64,000 bases of DNA from Xiphias gladius (Eukaryota; Chordata; Actinopteri; Istiophoriformes; Xiphiidae). Numbering within the stretch: position 1 is the first letter of the stretch; each line of letters opens with the position of its first letter. The translations under genes and the position numbers were made by a program. The stretch spans positions 24,865,206-24,929,205 of the forward strand of contig NC_053417.1 in the NCBI RefSeq assembly GCF_016859285.1. The letters run 5' to 3'. This document shows positions 10,109-24,300 of this stretch, one piece after another. Under the pieces are notes generated by a model. That model had not been told where the DNA came from. It made no database searches and saw only the letters and a program-made list of their open reading frames with translations.

Positions 10109-13100
10109 TCAATAATATTTCATTTTTGGGAGGACGCACAACATTTCAAAGAGGAGGTTGGCAGCGGTCAGTGCAGTGTTTCCTGTTGAGGAGCAAAAAG
10201 TATAAATAGTGGTTGTAAAAATATACTGCATCTATATTTTGATGAGAAATTAAATGTGTCAAGTACCTGTGGTGTCATAGGGTGGAGACACCTCCACTAG
10301 ATCACATCCGACAAGATTCAGACCACGACAGCCCCGGATGATCTCAACTCCCTAAATTAAGCCGAGACAGTAAAAAATGTATTAATATTCATAATGCTAA
10401 CTAAGACAAACGAGTACAGCAAATTCAATTATTCTTAAAAAAAAAAGAGCATATAAAGTCTCAAATTTTTAACGTAACCTTCATCTATTTATTATTTTGA
10501 CAAACTGTGTTCGTTTTAATAGCATCAATAACAATCACTCAAATTCCTCTGTTGACATTTTCCTCCTGCAGGCATGTACCTGTAAATTGCACTTGTGGAA
10601 AGCGGTGGAGCAAATACTTAACGTAACTAGTAATATGACAAGGATGTGTCATAAAAAAATAAATAAAAAAAAATTCAGACTATAGTTTAGAAGGATTCAA
10701 GTCTGTTGCGCCCTGTTTACCTGGATGGGGGTAAGCCCTGCTATCTCTGGTGTGCCGGTTCCAGGGGCAAAGCCCGGGTCGAGAGCGTCGATGTCGAAAC
10801 TGAGGTAAACGGCACCGCTGCCCATCTGGGCCCTGACCTCAGCCATCAGAGGAGCGAGGGATTTGAACCAACACTCTTCCACTTGGACCACGCGGAAGCC
10901 CTGCGCAAGATACCAATACGGGAAATGATTGTCAAGAAGACAGCCGCTCTCCTTTGCTTAAAACGGACAACATGCAACCGACAGCGGCGTCTGACCTTAC
11001 AATATCTGTTACTGGCTAGCTCAGTGATTGTTTGACCGAGAGCTGAGTTTTGGCATCTGCAACTTATTTTCAGTTCCAAACAAAAACTGGTCCCCTGGAG
11101 CTTTAAAACACACCACCCTTAGCTAGCTCCCTTATTCATGACTGATATGGGTTTATTTTTTTGTAATTGTAACTTTAAATTAACATTTCGACCTTTTGGG
11201 ACATGCGCTTCTGCCCTATCTTGCCGGAGCTTCGATGAGAACACCGATACCACTCTCATGGCCCTACAGTGGGTAGGAAGCCGGAGCCAGCAGCCAGTCG
11301 GCTTAGCATAAAGACTGGAGAATGCGGGGGCCTGTCGCTATCGCGCCTGGCCAGGACATAGTCCCGCAAATAGGCCCGTCTGACATGTCACACTTGGAAA
11401 AGTGCAGGTGTACATAGTAAAAATGAATAATGGCTGAATTCCATTTAGCTGCTTTTCAGTTTCGGGGTCCCGGGATAGTGCATGCTGGCTCGCTGTCACA
11501 CTCTCGCGCCTCACTGGGACACTTGAACACAGCTGAACCATCATTGACGTTATTAGTAACACCTCCGCTCCTCCTGCTATTACAAGTCAAAATGCCTGCT
11601 GGGAAAAAGACTTATCACCGCAACATATTATACATAACCAGGTATGCAGAGGAGACCTGTCTTCAGTCACAATTAATACATTATGCTGATAAAATAATAA
11701 TAATAATACAATATGCTACTAAATAGTTGGTGTTAATTTCAAATTTTATTAAAAGAGTTGCATAAATTCTTTTAAAGAGAAAGTTTTTCCACATTAGTAT
11801 TAATGCAGAACGCATTCATCTAGAGTTGCAACAATGAGTCAGTGAATTTATTAGTTGATCAAAAGAAAATTAAATGCAAATTATTTTTAATGACTAATTT
11901 TAATCTAATTAATTTAGTTTCAATAATTGATTGATCAATTTTTCAAGCAGAAATTCCTTCATGTTCTTCATGTCGTATTTTGGGAAATGTTAGTCAAAGC
12001 AAGACATTTGAAGACATAATCTTGGACTCTGGGAAACTGGGATGTATCACTGTATCTACATGACCTGCAGTATTCTAGCAGAGTACCTGGGCCCGGCTCC
12101 ACTCATATGAGTCCGCAGAGTAGCCCGAACCCCGCAGGCCGATCTGGACCACTCTCTTACAGTCCAGTAGGCCTTCCTCCGCGCAACGTCTGAATGGAGT
12201 CCCGTGTCCAATCTTCTCCCCCAAGACCACATCACTGGTGTCAGCATGAGCATCCACGTGGACCAGACCCACCGGGCCGTGCCTGATAAAATATCACGGA
12301 GCAGTGCTGAGTGAGGCACGAGGACACAGCCTATAAAAAGGCCGAGCTTTGGCATCGGGTGTCTGAGATTCGGATTTGGCCTCAGCTTTGTCCGAGATGT
12401 TGGTTGGTTTTGTCATGTGTAGGCGTATATATCTACAAACCGTGTACAGTCGCGCAAAAGTCATAGTGCTCATCATGGAGTAGAACAATGAAATATCTGT
12501 TTTAGGGCTGGAATCATCGGTTAGTCGACCGCGAGAAAATGAATCTGAAAATCACTTAACTGTTTCAGTTGTGTGTTTAAATCGAACAAAAATGACAAAT
12601 ATACACTGGCTGAAGCTGGATTTTCTGCTTTTCTCCCTTTTTATCATTTTAAATTGAATATCTTTGGGTTTTGGGTCTACTGCTTGGACAAAACAAGACA
12701 CGTGAAGACCATTTTTCTACTTTTCAATCACTACATTAATGGAAAAAAAAAATCAACAATTAATCGGAAATGAAAATAATTGTTAGTTGTTGCCCTTATC
12801 TGCGTTTTTCATTGTGGAAACAGGGAAAAAGCCTTGTCCACACTCGTCCAGGCAATGCTGAGTTCTGATTATATGGATCATACGCAGCCCCCGGGGCGAT
12901 GATACATGGCCTACTTACTTCTCAGCAACAGCTTGCAGGATCGGATATGCAATGGTGTGATCGCCACCTGCAGACACCAAAACTTATCATCTGACCTTTG
13001 ATTGAACATGCACTTCGATTTTATAAGGCTGTATGGCTAATAATTGAACAGACACGAGAGAGGGCTTGCTTTCACTCCTGTAAAACATTTACCGAGCTCT

Positions 13101-14486
13101 GGTGTCTATCTGTCCAAAAGCTGTCGGCTAGTTACTCTCACCCATAGTCAGAGGGACACATCCAGTCGCCAGGATCTTCCGGTAGGCCTCCCTGATGCGC
13201 TTGCAGGTGTCCTTCAGGTCGTACATGTTCACATTGACGTCCCCGATGTCGGCCACCATGAGGGACTCATAGGGCGCTGCCCTGGTGCCACTGTTGCAGG
13301 CCCTCAGCAGGGCAGACTCTGCTCTGATCTGACGGGGACCAAACCTGCAGTGGCGGAGCAAATAGCTGTTATTTCATCTCAGCGCTGCAACCTTTGAATC
13401 TACAGCTGTGAAGCAAACTGGGCCACTTTGGACTGTTACTATTGACAAAGTATATAAGTACTTAAGAGCATTATACTTGTACTTGTACTTTACTTGGGTG
13501 TTTCCATTATATGTTGCCTTACACTCCGCGACATTTACTGTACATGGCAGCCGCAGTTCCTCGTTACATTTCAGATTAAGATTTTTTTAAACACAAAAAC
13601 ATGTGGTCAGTTTATAAAGTACGAAGCACTGTTGCAGATTAAACAACCCAGCGTTACAGCAAGTTGTTCAAATGATTCATTCAAATGCTGCTTACATTCA
13701 TGCATCAGCAATAATATTCATTCATATATACACGTGGTAAGTATGACACTGACTGGTGACCTCCTGCATAATAACTGAAAGCAGGACTGTTACTTGAAAC
13801 AGAAAATTTGAATACTGCTGCTCAGTAATATTTATGTGCTGTCATATACTCAGCTGACTTGGGAGAAACGTTCAAAGAGTAGAGAATAAGACACAATTGT
13901 CCTCCTTGTGCACTGAATTACATTTTCAATTTATTTTCATAAACGTGGAGATAACAGCTAGAGGCCTGTCGCTGCTGTATCCACAGAGTAACAGTGTATT
14001 GTAATAGGGACAGATACACCCACCACACTGTGTGGATTCAGCAGCAACAGGCCCTCGCTTTCTCGTCAGCAGCTGCAGGGGCATAAACTCGCACCTGGCT
14101 CCGGGCCGGTTGGAGGTCCCGGTATCGATGGGGACGCCGACAAACGCCGCGTCGAGCCCGTCCGCCGTCTCCTGGTAAGGTAATTTGGCCATGGTGGGGA
14201 TCCCCGACACCCGTGCGACGAACTCGGCGCTCGGCGGCACGTTGAAGCGCTTCCCCGAGCACTTTCTGCTGGGATTCGGGCATAACCCTCGCCCGTCGCC
14301 GCCTGGAGTCAGAGCCGGCCGCGGCCGCGGAGAGGAGACCACCGCCGCGGGACAATGCGGCGGAATAACGGTGCGGGCCGCATTCAGGTTTCTCCAAAAC
14401 GAAAACATAACTGCGGAGCTCCTGGCGCAACTTGGGGCTGTGAGAGTTGTGCGGCAAACTTGCGCTGCCGCCGCAAGTGTTTTCAT
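10109..14486 (-). CDS. agmat: Agmatinase, mitochondrial (ureohydrolase family)
   Basis: Seven coding exons on the minus strand: 14486-14095, 13344-13142, 12967-12919, 12282-12087, 10900-10721, 10351-10267 and 10182-10109. All have GT-AG borders and the phases close, giving 392 aa. The family is Mn2+-dependent and hydrolyses agmatine to putrescine and urea in mitochondria. The physiological substrate in vertebrates is debated, and linear guanidino acids have been proposed. The metal ligands are all present: GGDHT (His202), DAHAD (Asp225, His227, Asp229) and SFDID (Asp316, Asp318). Other family motifs are [28 protein letters not shown] and [13 protein letters not shown]. The leader is about 40 aa longer than in human AGMAT (352 aa) and rich in Ala, Arg and Ser. 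Met27 ([12 protein letters not shown]) is a plausible alternative start that still leaves a transit-like peptide. The 5' end lies in a CpG-rich region, head to head with the alpha-tubulin gene. Confidence 0.95.
11170..11340. mobile_element. Truncated copy of the TTAA-type MITE, in agmat intron 4
   Basis: The copy has 'CCTTTTGGGACATGCGCTT', 'ACCGATACCACTCTCATG', 'CAGCAGCCAG' and 'GCTTAGCATAAAGACTGGA'. These match the left half of the complete copy at 47751-48188. The right half is missing. Confidence 0.6.
11820..12020. mobile_element. Decayed hAT-like MITE fragment, in agmat intron 4
   Basis: It begins 'AGAGTTGCAACAATGAGTCA' and continues with repeated 'TTAATTGATTGATCAATT'-like words. It has the layout of the fish element at 12503-12797 but is strongly diverged and lacks its far end. 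Confidence 0.4.
12503..12797. mobile_element. hAT-like MITE with recognisable ends, in agmat intron 3
   Basis: The left end is 'TAGGGCTGGAATCATCGGTT' and the right end 'AATTGTTAGTTGTTGCCCTT', a diverged terminal inverted repeat pair. Flanking 8-mers ATCTGTTT (12495-12502) and ATCTGCGT (12798-12805) look like an aged 8-bp target duplication, as expected of hAT elements. It has no coding capacity. The middle includes 'ATCTTTGGGTTTTGGG', which recurs in the copy at 48606-48900. Confidence 0.6.
13440..13700. repeat. Dispersed teleost repeat (AAGTAAAAG type), reverse-oriented copy in agmat intron 1
   Basis: The start reads 'ACTTGTACTTGTACTTTACT', then 'TGTTTCCATTATATG' and 'CTCCGCGACATTTACTG'. 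This is the same repeat family as at 53855-54065 and 660-1205. It begins about 100 bp upstream of agmat exon 2 in the transcript sense. Confidence 0.55.
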
Positions 14487-14780
14487 GTAAGCTCGCAGCG
14501 CCCCGTGTCCTATTAGCCTCAGGGAAATGGGAAAAACAAGTACACCAGGGGGGAGTGTTCACTGCTTAAGTGAGTGGTTATACGTCGTTGCGCTGAACGC
14601 ACCGTCTGGCAGTTCAATAAATTATACACGACGCGATGTCACCCCTCGGCGAGATACTCACCTTCTCGGTCGTGCGTGCGGTTTTCAAATTTACGACACG
14701 GTTGTGAGCGTGAAGGCGGCACGGGGCGCACACAAGACAGCAACGGAGCAGGTGGGCGGGGCGTCTATGGAAGCCCGTCG
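14095..14780. promoter_or_regulatory. agmat: CpG-rich 5' region of agmat
   Basis: The region covers agmat exon 1 and about 300 bp upstream. It is much richer in G, C and CpG than its flanks, with NotI-like and other CG-containing words around 14310-14350. This is typical of a housekeeping-type promoter. No TATA box was identified. Confidence 0.5.
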
Positions 14781-16740
14781 CCGCCAAGAAAAAGAAAAGC
14801 GACGGATCAAAATTAAAAAAGAATGATTAAAAAAATTAAAAAAAAAAAACTCCCAACACACTATAGTGCAGCTGTAAGCAGATGTACGTTCTTATGAATG
14901 TATTTGCCAACAAATCAAACTCCGCCTGTCGGGCACCCATGAGCCGAGGTTGGTGGAGAAACAGATGAACGTCGATGGAGGCAAAACACAGTTGTAATGA
15001 TATAAAATATGTCTTAATGGGAGAAGTTATAATTATTGACAAATACCGTACATTGATAAACATCTAAAATGTACCCGTGGCTGCTTGCAAACACATTATT
15101 GGGTGTTATATACAATTTATTAAATGTCCGTACAGCTTATTAATGATAAATAGGGGGGCTTAAGATAACGCTTTACTTTACTAAGTCTAAAGTATAAGAT
15201 ACTAAGTCACTGCCTTATAATTTGACTTTAGTAACTCAAATTAAAAGATGGTAAGACGTCAGAATTAGTGAGAATTCTGAATTCAAAATAATAAGTCAAC
15301 ATTTTGTTTTTTGGTTTTTGATTTTATAATGTATAAATATAAAAATACTCATGGTAAATCAAAATTATGAGATTGTAAGTCAACTTTTTTTAGTTAGAAA
15401 ATCAAAAATTACAATATCGTCAAAATGATGAGGTTGTTTTTTTTTAAACTTTTTGAAGTAGATGAATAAATTGACTGACCATGAGTGGTTTTTATCTTTA
15501 TAATGTTTAACCTTTTATTTATTTCTTTATCTTTACTTGTGGAAACTGGCCTCCATACATGTCATTTTTGTCATAGTGCTTCAGTCGCCAAATTCTCAGT
15601 TTTCAGACCAACCATTATGGCCTGCCTTGGTTACCACAGAGCGCGGTCAACAACTTGTTCAAAAATAAGAGAACCGCAATGGGAAAATGTATGTACTGTT
15701 TCAAAATCATACTTCATGACGCGATGCTATTTACATTTGAATGAATACATGCAGGTAAGGCTGACTGGAATAAAGGGTTGCTTGCCTCGTACATGTCATA
15801 TGTCAAGGAGGCACTAATAGTTGTGTATGGTTATTCATAGGAAGATTCAGACAGGACAATCATTCATACTGAAGGCATTTTTTAAGACACGTTTTTTTTT
15901 TTTTTTGGTACTTTGAGAATTCTGGAAACAAATCGTGGAAATCCTTTCCACAAATCTTCCACAAAGGCTTGAAAGTGTAATGAAACTTTCGTCTCCACTG
16001 ATTTTAGGAAAGAGGATTTTTATTAACTTTATTTTGCTTTTAGCCTCATTCATTAGTTGAAATTTAACAGAAACAAACTATTCACATTTTATGGGTTTTT
16101 TTATATAAATTATGTGAAAATATATCTAACTTTGACCCTGAAGGCTGTTAAAACGGTCAGGCACAAGTTATTCGTGTAATCTCTTTATTTATCACCCTGC
16201 CATGTTATGTTCTGCTCCTGTAACTCAGCAGTAATAGAAATAAAGTTTTTTGAAAGGAGACAGAAAAAAATAATCAATTTAAAGAGGCACAGTAGCGATT
16301 CTATTCTAGCGATGACAGACTTTATATATATATATATATCTATATCGATAAAAATATCGATATAGATATAGATATATATAGATATATACACATATATATC
16401 TATATACACACACACATAGAAAGAGAGATCTAGATAAGGTCGTGTGTCACAAAGCAAATCCACATCCAAAACCGTTAACCAGACCAAATAATCAACATAT
16501 GCTCCAAATGAGGTTTTGGGTCGTAGAGGTCCTATTTAATGTTGCTCTGGATGCGGCAGACGGCGGAAGGTTTTTGTTTTCTGTTTTTTGTTTTTTTCCA
16601 TGTGCGCACTTCACCTGTCCTCCTCAAGAGGAGGAGAGCGCGGTGCGTGCGTCATCAGACCAGCTTCAGACGCCGCACATCGCAGACGCAAACGCTCCCC
16701 AGACTTGTCTCATTACATTGCATAATATCGACAAGCCATC
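14781..16740. other. Spacer between agmat and the alpha-tubulin gene
   Basis: No gene is seen. About 15160-15440 is a degenerate repeat with recurring 'AAGTCAAAATTATGAGATT'-like words. 16321-16420 is an AT palindrome. The last 150 bp or so before 16741 (rich in C, G and CpG) are probably the tubulin 5' UTR and core promoter. A weak TATA-like CTATTTAAT occurs at about 16531. Confidence 0.5.
16324..16410. repeat. AT-rich microsatellite with a perfect 16-bp hairpin
   Basis: Arms 16335-16350 and 16355-16370 are perfect complements around an AAAA loop. They include a TATCGATA core, so this is not pure (TA)n. It lies about 370 bp upstream of the alpha-tubulin ATG. Confidence 0.85.
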
Positions 16741-19418
<2,678 letters not shown>

Positions 19419-19564
19419 AGGGGGCATAAGGGGGTAATTAAACAGGAAACAGTTAACTTAATTGTGTTCCCAAATACTTTCCAAACAGAAATGTTTGTCT
19501 ATTAATCACCAGTTTAACCATGTTCAGAGTAAAATCATTAGAATGCCAGTTTGGCTCTGTCCTA

Positions 19565-19570
19565 AATAAA
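19565..19570 (+). terminator. tuba1: Poly(A) signal (AATAAA) of the alpha-tubulin gene
   Basis: The canonical hexamer lies about 150 bp after the stop codon. A T-rich, GT-containing region (GTTGTTTGTGTCATT) follows within 20-40 bp, as expected for a cleavage site. Confidence 0.8.
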
Positions 19571-19599
19571 GCTCCTGTAACGTGAAGTTGTTTGTGTCA

Positions 19600-21377
19600 T
19601 TTATCAAGCCTTTTTTTTTTTTTTCTTTTTTAAACTGAATTTTTTTAGTGAATAGTGACGAATGAATTATGAGTAGCAGGTGATTTCACCATCATAATCT
19701 TGAATTACTGAATCAAATGCCATCAGAACTCAGCAGATGAGGACACTGCAGATCCAAGTTTGAGAAATATCTGTGCATCAATATAGACCATACGTTACAT
19801 GTCAGGTTTTGCAGAAAACTTACTCTACACACTGTGGTTTACATTCTACCTTCATTTTTTTAAGTATTTATAGTTAAAAACTCGTGTGCACATTTGAGCA
19901 ATGGCTTCCCTCACCAGATCTCAAATGAAGTGGGGTTTATTCAGGTCTAGGGTATATTAAATCTTTTTTTTTAAGTTTAGGCCTGTAGTTTATATGTTGC
20001 AATGTTTTCAAGTAAATTTGTGTTACTGAGATGCTGATTTGTGTCCCAGTCATCTTACTGTGTGTGTAACGAGGAATGATCTGTACAGTCAATTTAGAGC
20101 TTTTTTCAGACACATACCTTTATTCTACAACACGGCAGAAAAATCTACAAATATCCAAAAATATTTCTCACCATCATTAGTATGAAAACAGTACACGCAC
20201 TCTTTATCTTGTATCCCTAAGTGTGAAAGGTTAAGTCACTCTATTCAAATCAATTTACTGGAATATAATTGGTATCGTATATATAAGCAAGAAACAAACA
20301 AACACCAGTAAATCATACCAGTGGCTCTGAGAAAGTGCAAACATGGACATAAAGTGCAAACCACGGGATCAAAAACCAGAACAAGATCCATGCGTTCCAT
20401 CTGCGTCATGGTGATTTTCATGTTGTAACATGACGGGGAGGTGTTCAAATGCATCACGTCGTGCAGAACAGGAGTATCAGCGATCGTTTGACTCACTGCC
20501 TTACACCGACACCCACTGGAAACCAGCCGTTTCATGGCGATTTGATGGACAAACAAGCAGTTTATGTGGTGTGTCATACCTGTGAAGATGTAAAACTTAA
20601 CGTCACCCTACACAGTAGAGTCTAACAAGTACAGCATATTGTAACTTTAATGTAAAATATCTGCACTTGCCTTCACCTTTTTCGGTCCTACACAGACCAA
20701 ATTTTCGTCAAACACACAGGTAACAACAACTGTGCGGGTGTGGGGTCTTGCCTCGCAAATAGTGCAGTAGAGCTTGTAAAAGAAAATATATCCTCTATTA
20801 TAGCAGAATTACCAGTAGCCAGTAGCCCTTGCTTTTCTGGCCTTATTTAGTTGTCTGACAAACATCCCTCATTTATGAAGATATTAACCTTAGAAAAAAC
20901 AGGGGAGCCAAGCTCATTCCTCCAATCACAGTAGCTGTTATTGTCTGTGATGCACAGCACCCAGAAGACACACTGCATTTTGCATTAGCGGCGCTAGTAG
21001 CACTTTGTTCGACTCCTGCCGATGGTGTAGTGATGCCGAGTGAAACAAATTCACAAATTTGTGATAAACTCATTCTGGGAGATGCAGATCAGCAACTTCG
21101 GCAGCAGTAGACGGCACTGGGTTAGGGTGGACCAGGAATAGCAAAAAGGTGAATTACACCATTTAACAATTCACAATAAATGCTGGAATACACTACAGCC
21201 ACAGTTGGTGTACAACTATGTAGGAGTACAGCGCTTTTGCTCCTCTGAGTAGCCATCAGATGTACAGGCTAAGACTAAATATTAGAAATATAGGTGTACT
21301 GTATATGAAAGCCAGTTTTAACTCTAGCCTCCCAGTCTATCCACATGAAGGTTTCTAAGTTACGTGATTTAGAGTAT
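19600..21377. other. Spacer between tubulin and pink1; probable pink1 3' UTR on the minus strand
   Basis: No second gene is seen. A minus-strand AATAAA occurs at 20119-20124 and would give pink1 a 3' UTR of about 1.25 kb. The short minus-strand open frame at 20873-21073 has no recognisable motif. Confidence 0.4.
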
Positions 21378-24300
21378 CTATGCAGACAGTATGAAGGCCT
21401 GACGCTGCTCTCGTCCATACAGCAGGAAGCCCACAGCGGTGCGCAGGTCCTCCAGGTCCAGGTTAGACAGAAAGCTCCTCTGAAGCTCCTCCTCCACCCT
21501 GTTCCCAAAGGGACCACGACAGCCCTTCAGGAGCACCACAGCAGACTGGCACAGCAGCCAGTCAGCCAGCTTCCTCATGCCTGCACTGTCCTGATTCGCC
21601 AGGGCCTTCCGTCCCCAGAGGCTGAGGTGTAGCATGTTAGCTGCGACACGGGCACTGGGGCGCTGTAAGAGTAAGAAAAACATCAGTGAGTATTGCTAGT
21701 TACTATTTCCAGACTAATCTAAGCTACTACCAGACCGAACAATTCGTATAGCATTCATTTATAACAGGAAGATATTAACAATGGGCAAAAATGACTACAT
21801 GTAATGTAACAGAAGTTGCTCATAGTCACGAACCCACGAAGAATAACCACCTGATAATTTCTCCTCTTCGCAGACTGTCTTATCATTTTTAAGCTCACTG
21901 TTTTTGGTTTCACGGCCTGCAAATTTTCTGTTTCGGTTCACTCTCACTGCCCTCATCAACCTCTGCAAGCTGTCTGCCACTATTTTTTTTTTTTTAAGAA
22001 ATACATATATACCATTTATTATGGCCGTGGTAGGTTTGTAACCCCTCATTAATCATGTTTTAACTGTTATAGTTATCAACTAAACAGAGACACGACTACA
22101 AAGTATATACTAAACTTGCACTAACCATGTACAGAATAAATATATATTTTAGTGCCTAGTGATAATCTTAAAGTAAAGTAATGGTTTTTAGTGTTAGTTC
22201 AGTTTCCGCTTAAGATTTTTTTTTATTATACTATTTTCTGTGCTACTTGGCTGTTGTAATGTTGCAATTTTCCAGTACGATTAGTAAAGTATTACCTATC
22301 TTAAACAAATTAATACTAATGTTTATAGGCTGGAAGTTTAAACAGGCAGCTGTTGTTAACGCAGCCACCATATCAACCTTGTAGGGAAATAAAACTGCAG
22401 CTCAGTGTTGTGTTTAGCATGGTGCACCGCCCCCAAGTGGCCAAAAAAATAAAAAAAATAAAAAAAATAAATCAATGAATTGAGGTTAAAGTTCTTTTCA
22501 TAGTAATTAAGAATGATTAACTTGTTCTGAAAATTACCAAAACTTGTGTAACTTCTCACCAGAAAGACAGAGAGATAAACACAGCTATGATTACAACATT
22601 TCAAATTATTTATTAGATCATGTGATTTTAAGAGTTTTCCAGGACCTGTGGACACTCGGCTGAATCATATCAATCACTGACTGACCACACAGTGTCCTAA
22701 CAAATCCTTCCCCAACCCCTGCTCTCTACCTTGCTTGGGTTCCTCCTGAGGAGCAGTCGGACCACTAACTGCACATCAGCTGGAACACGGGAGGGCAGAG
22801 ACGGAAGCTGCCCCTCCTCGTAGCTCCTGCTCTGCAGTCCCACCGCTCGATAGAAGGGGTTGCACTGGCCGAATATCTCGTAGGAGATGGCACCCACAGC
22901 CCAGGCATCGGCTTTGCTGTAGTCGATCACCACACCACACCCTGGAACAGCAGTGGCCACCTGCGGGCAGGCACATCGTGGAAAACGATGTAATATATGG
23001 TTGGTTATGGTTAACTGTAAAACTTCTATTCGTGTGAATCACTGAACACAAGGACAACCCCTTCGAAAAGTCTCTTTACATTTTTAACTGCAGTCTGAGC
23101 TACTGCCACCTCCGGCTATAGCCATGGAGGAGGTAATTCCATCTCTACATACACTACATTTAAGAAGATTTTCATGAAAGTACACATGTATCGGTACATC
23201 GAAAAGCCGTATCTTTGACGGCTGTTCAAACTGTGATTACGGGTAATTTGGCGCTGCCGTCAACCCCAAAATGACATATCTCTCTTGGAAAGTTCGTTAT
23301 TTAAAAGGATATGTGTTAGCTAAAAACACATGGAAACGCGTGTACATGTTGCCCAAAATTTCATACATCTGTGTGTGTAGGGGCCAGTGAGAGACGGCTC
23401 ACCACCTGTTGGAAGCGCTACCTAAGCCTACCTCAGGTGCCATAAGCGAGGCATTCCCTCCTCTGTTGACCCAGATACTGTTGAAGGGCAGCTGTAGACT
23501 CGAGTCACTCTGGGCCAGGCAGCAGCCAAAGTCAGAAATCACTAAACGAGGGCAACAATCTGTATAAAAGCAAAAATGAATGGAAATTTTAACGGAAGAT
23601 GACGTCTCAAATTGAAGTGATCTGCATTTCTGTTTAATTTGGTGATGGAACCCGGGATTGTCACTCTTTTCACCTGAGTCAAATTCCAACAGCACGTTGT
23701 CTGATTTGAGATCTCTGTGAGCGACGCCCTGTCTGCACAGATGGTCGACCCCCTCAAGGAGCTGCAGCACCATCAGAGAGCCCTGCCTGCCACCTGGCGT
23801 GGACACCTCCAGGTACTGACGCAACGTGCACGGGTAGCTGAGGCACAGAAGAAGACAGGCTGCTACTGCAACTGAGCTGGATGCGTCTGTAGTCTTTCTT
23901 GTATGCACCTCATCCAAGTTATTATACACAGGATTGTCATGAAATCAGATCCAGTATTTGATACTATTTACGGTCGGCGTGTTTTTCAGCAATAGACATT
24001 AGATGTATCTTACTTCTTCATGACCAGGAAAAGAGTGCGATCGTTGCCCAGACCGGCAGGGTTAAGCCTGGCCGGCAGCACGTCTGGGTACTCCTCCTGG
24101 GCACCTGGTAGCAATGGGACGTCCGCTGTGAAAGCCCGGTACACTCTGATCACATTAGGGTGAGCTGACACTCTTTTGGGCGGGACTCCAAATTGTCTGA
24201 ATGTAGAAACAGATGAGACCACAGCCATTCATGAACAACTTCCCTACACCATGTTCAGCACTGCAGCACTGGTGGGGAACAACAAAAACACTTACCCATC

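Noticed and set aside
14038-14562. Second long open frame on the minus strand over agmat exon 1
   Set aside because: It is a shifted frame of the same GC-rich exon. The agmat frame carries the conserved residues and the correct splice phase.
20873-21073. Short minus-strand open frame between tubulin and pink1
   Set aside because: It falls in the probable pink1 3' UTR. It is Ser/Ala-rich without recognisable similarity.
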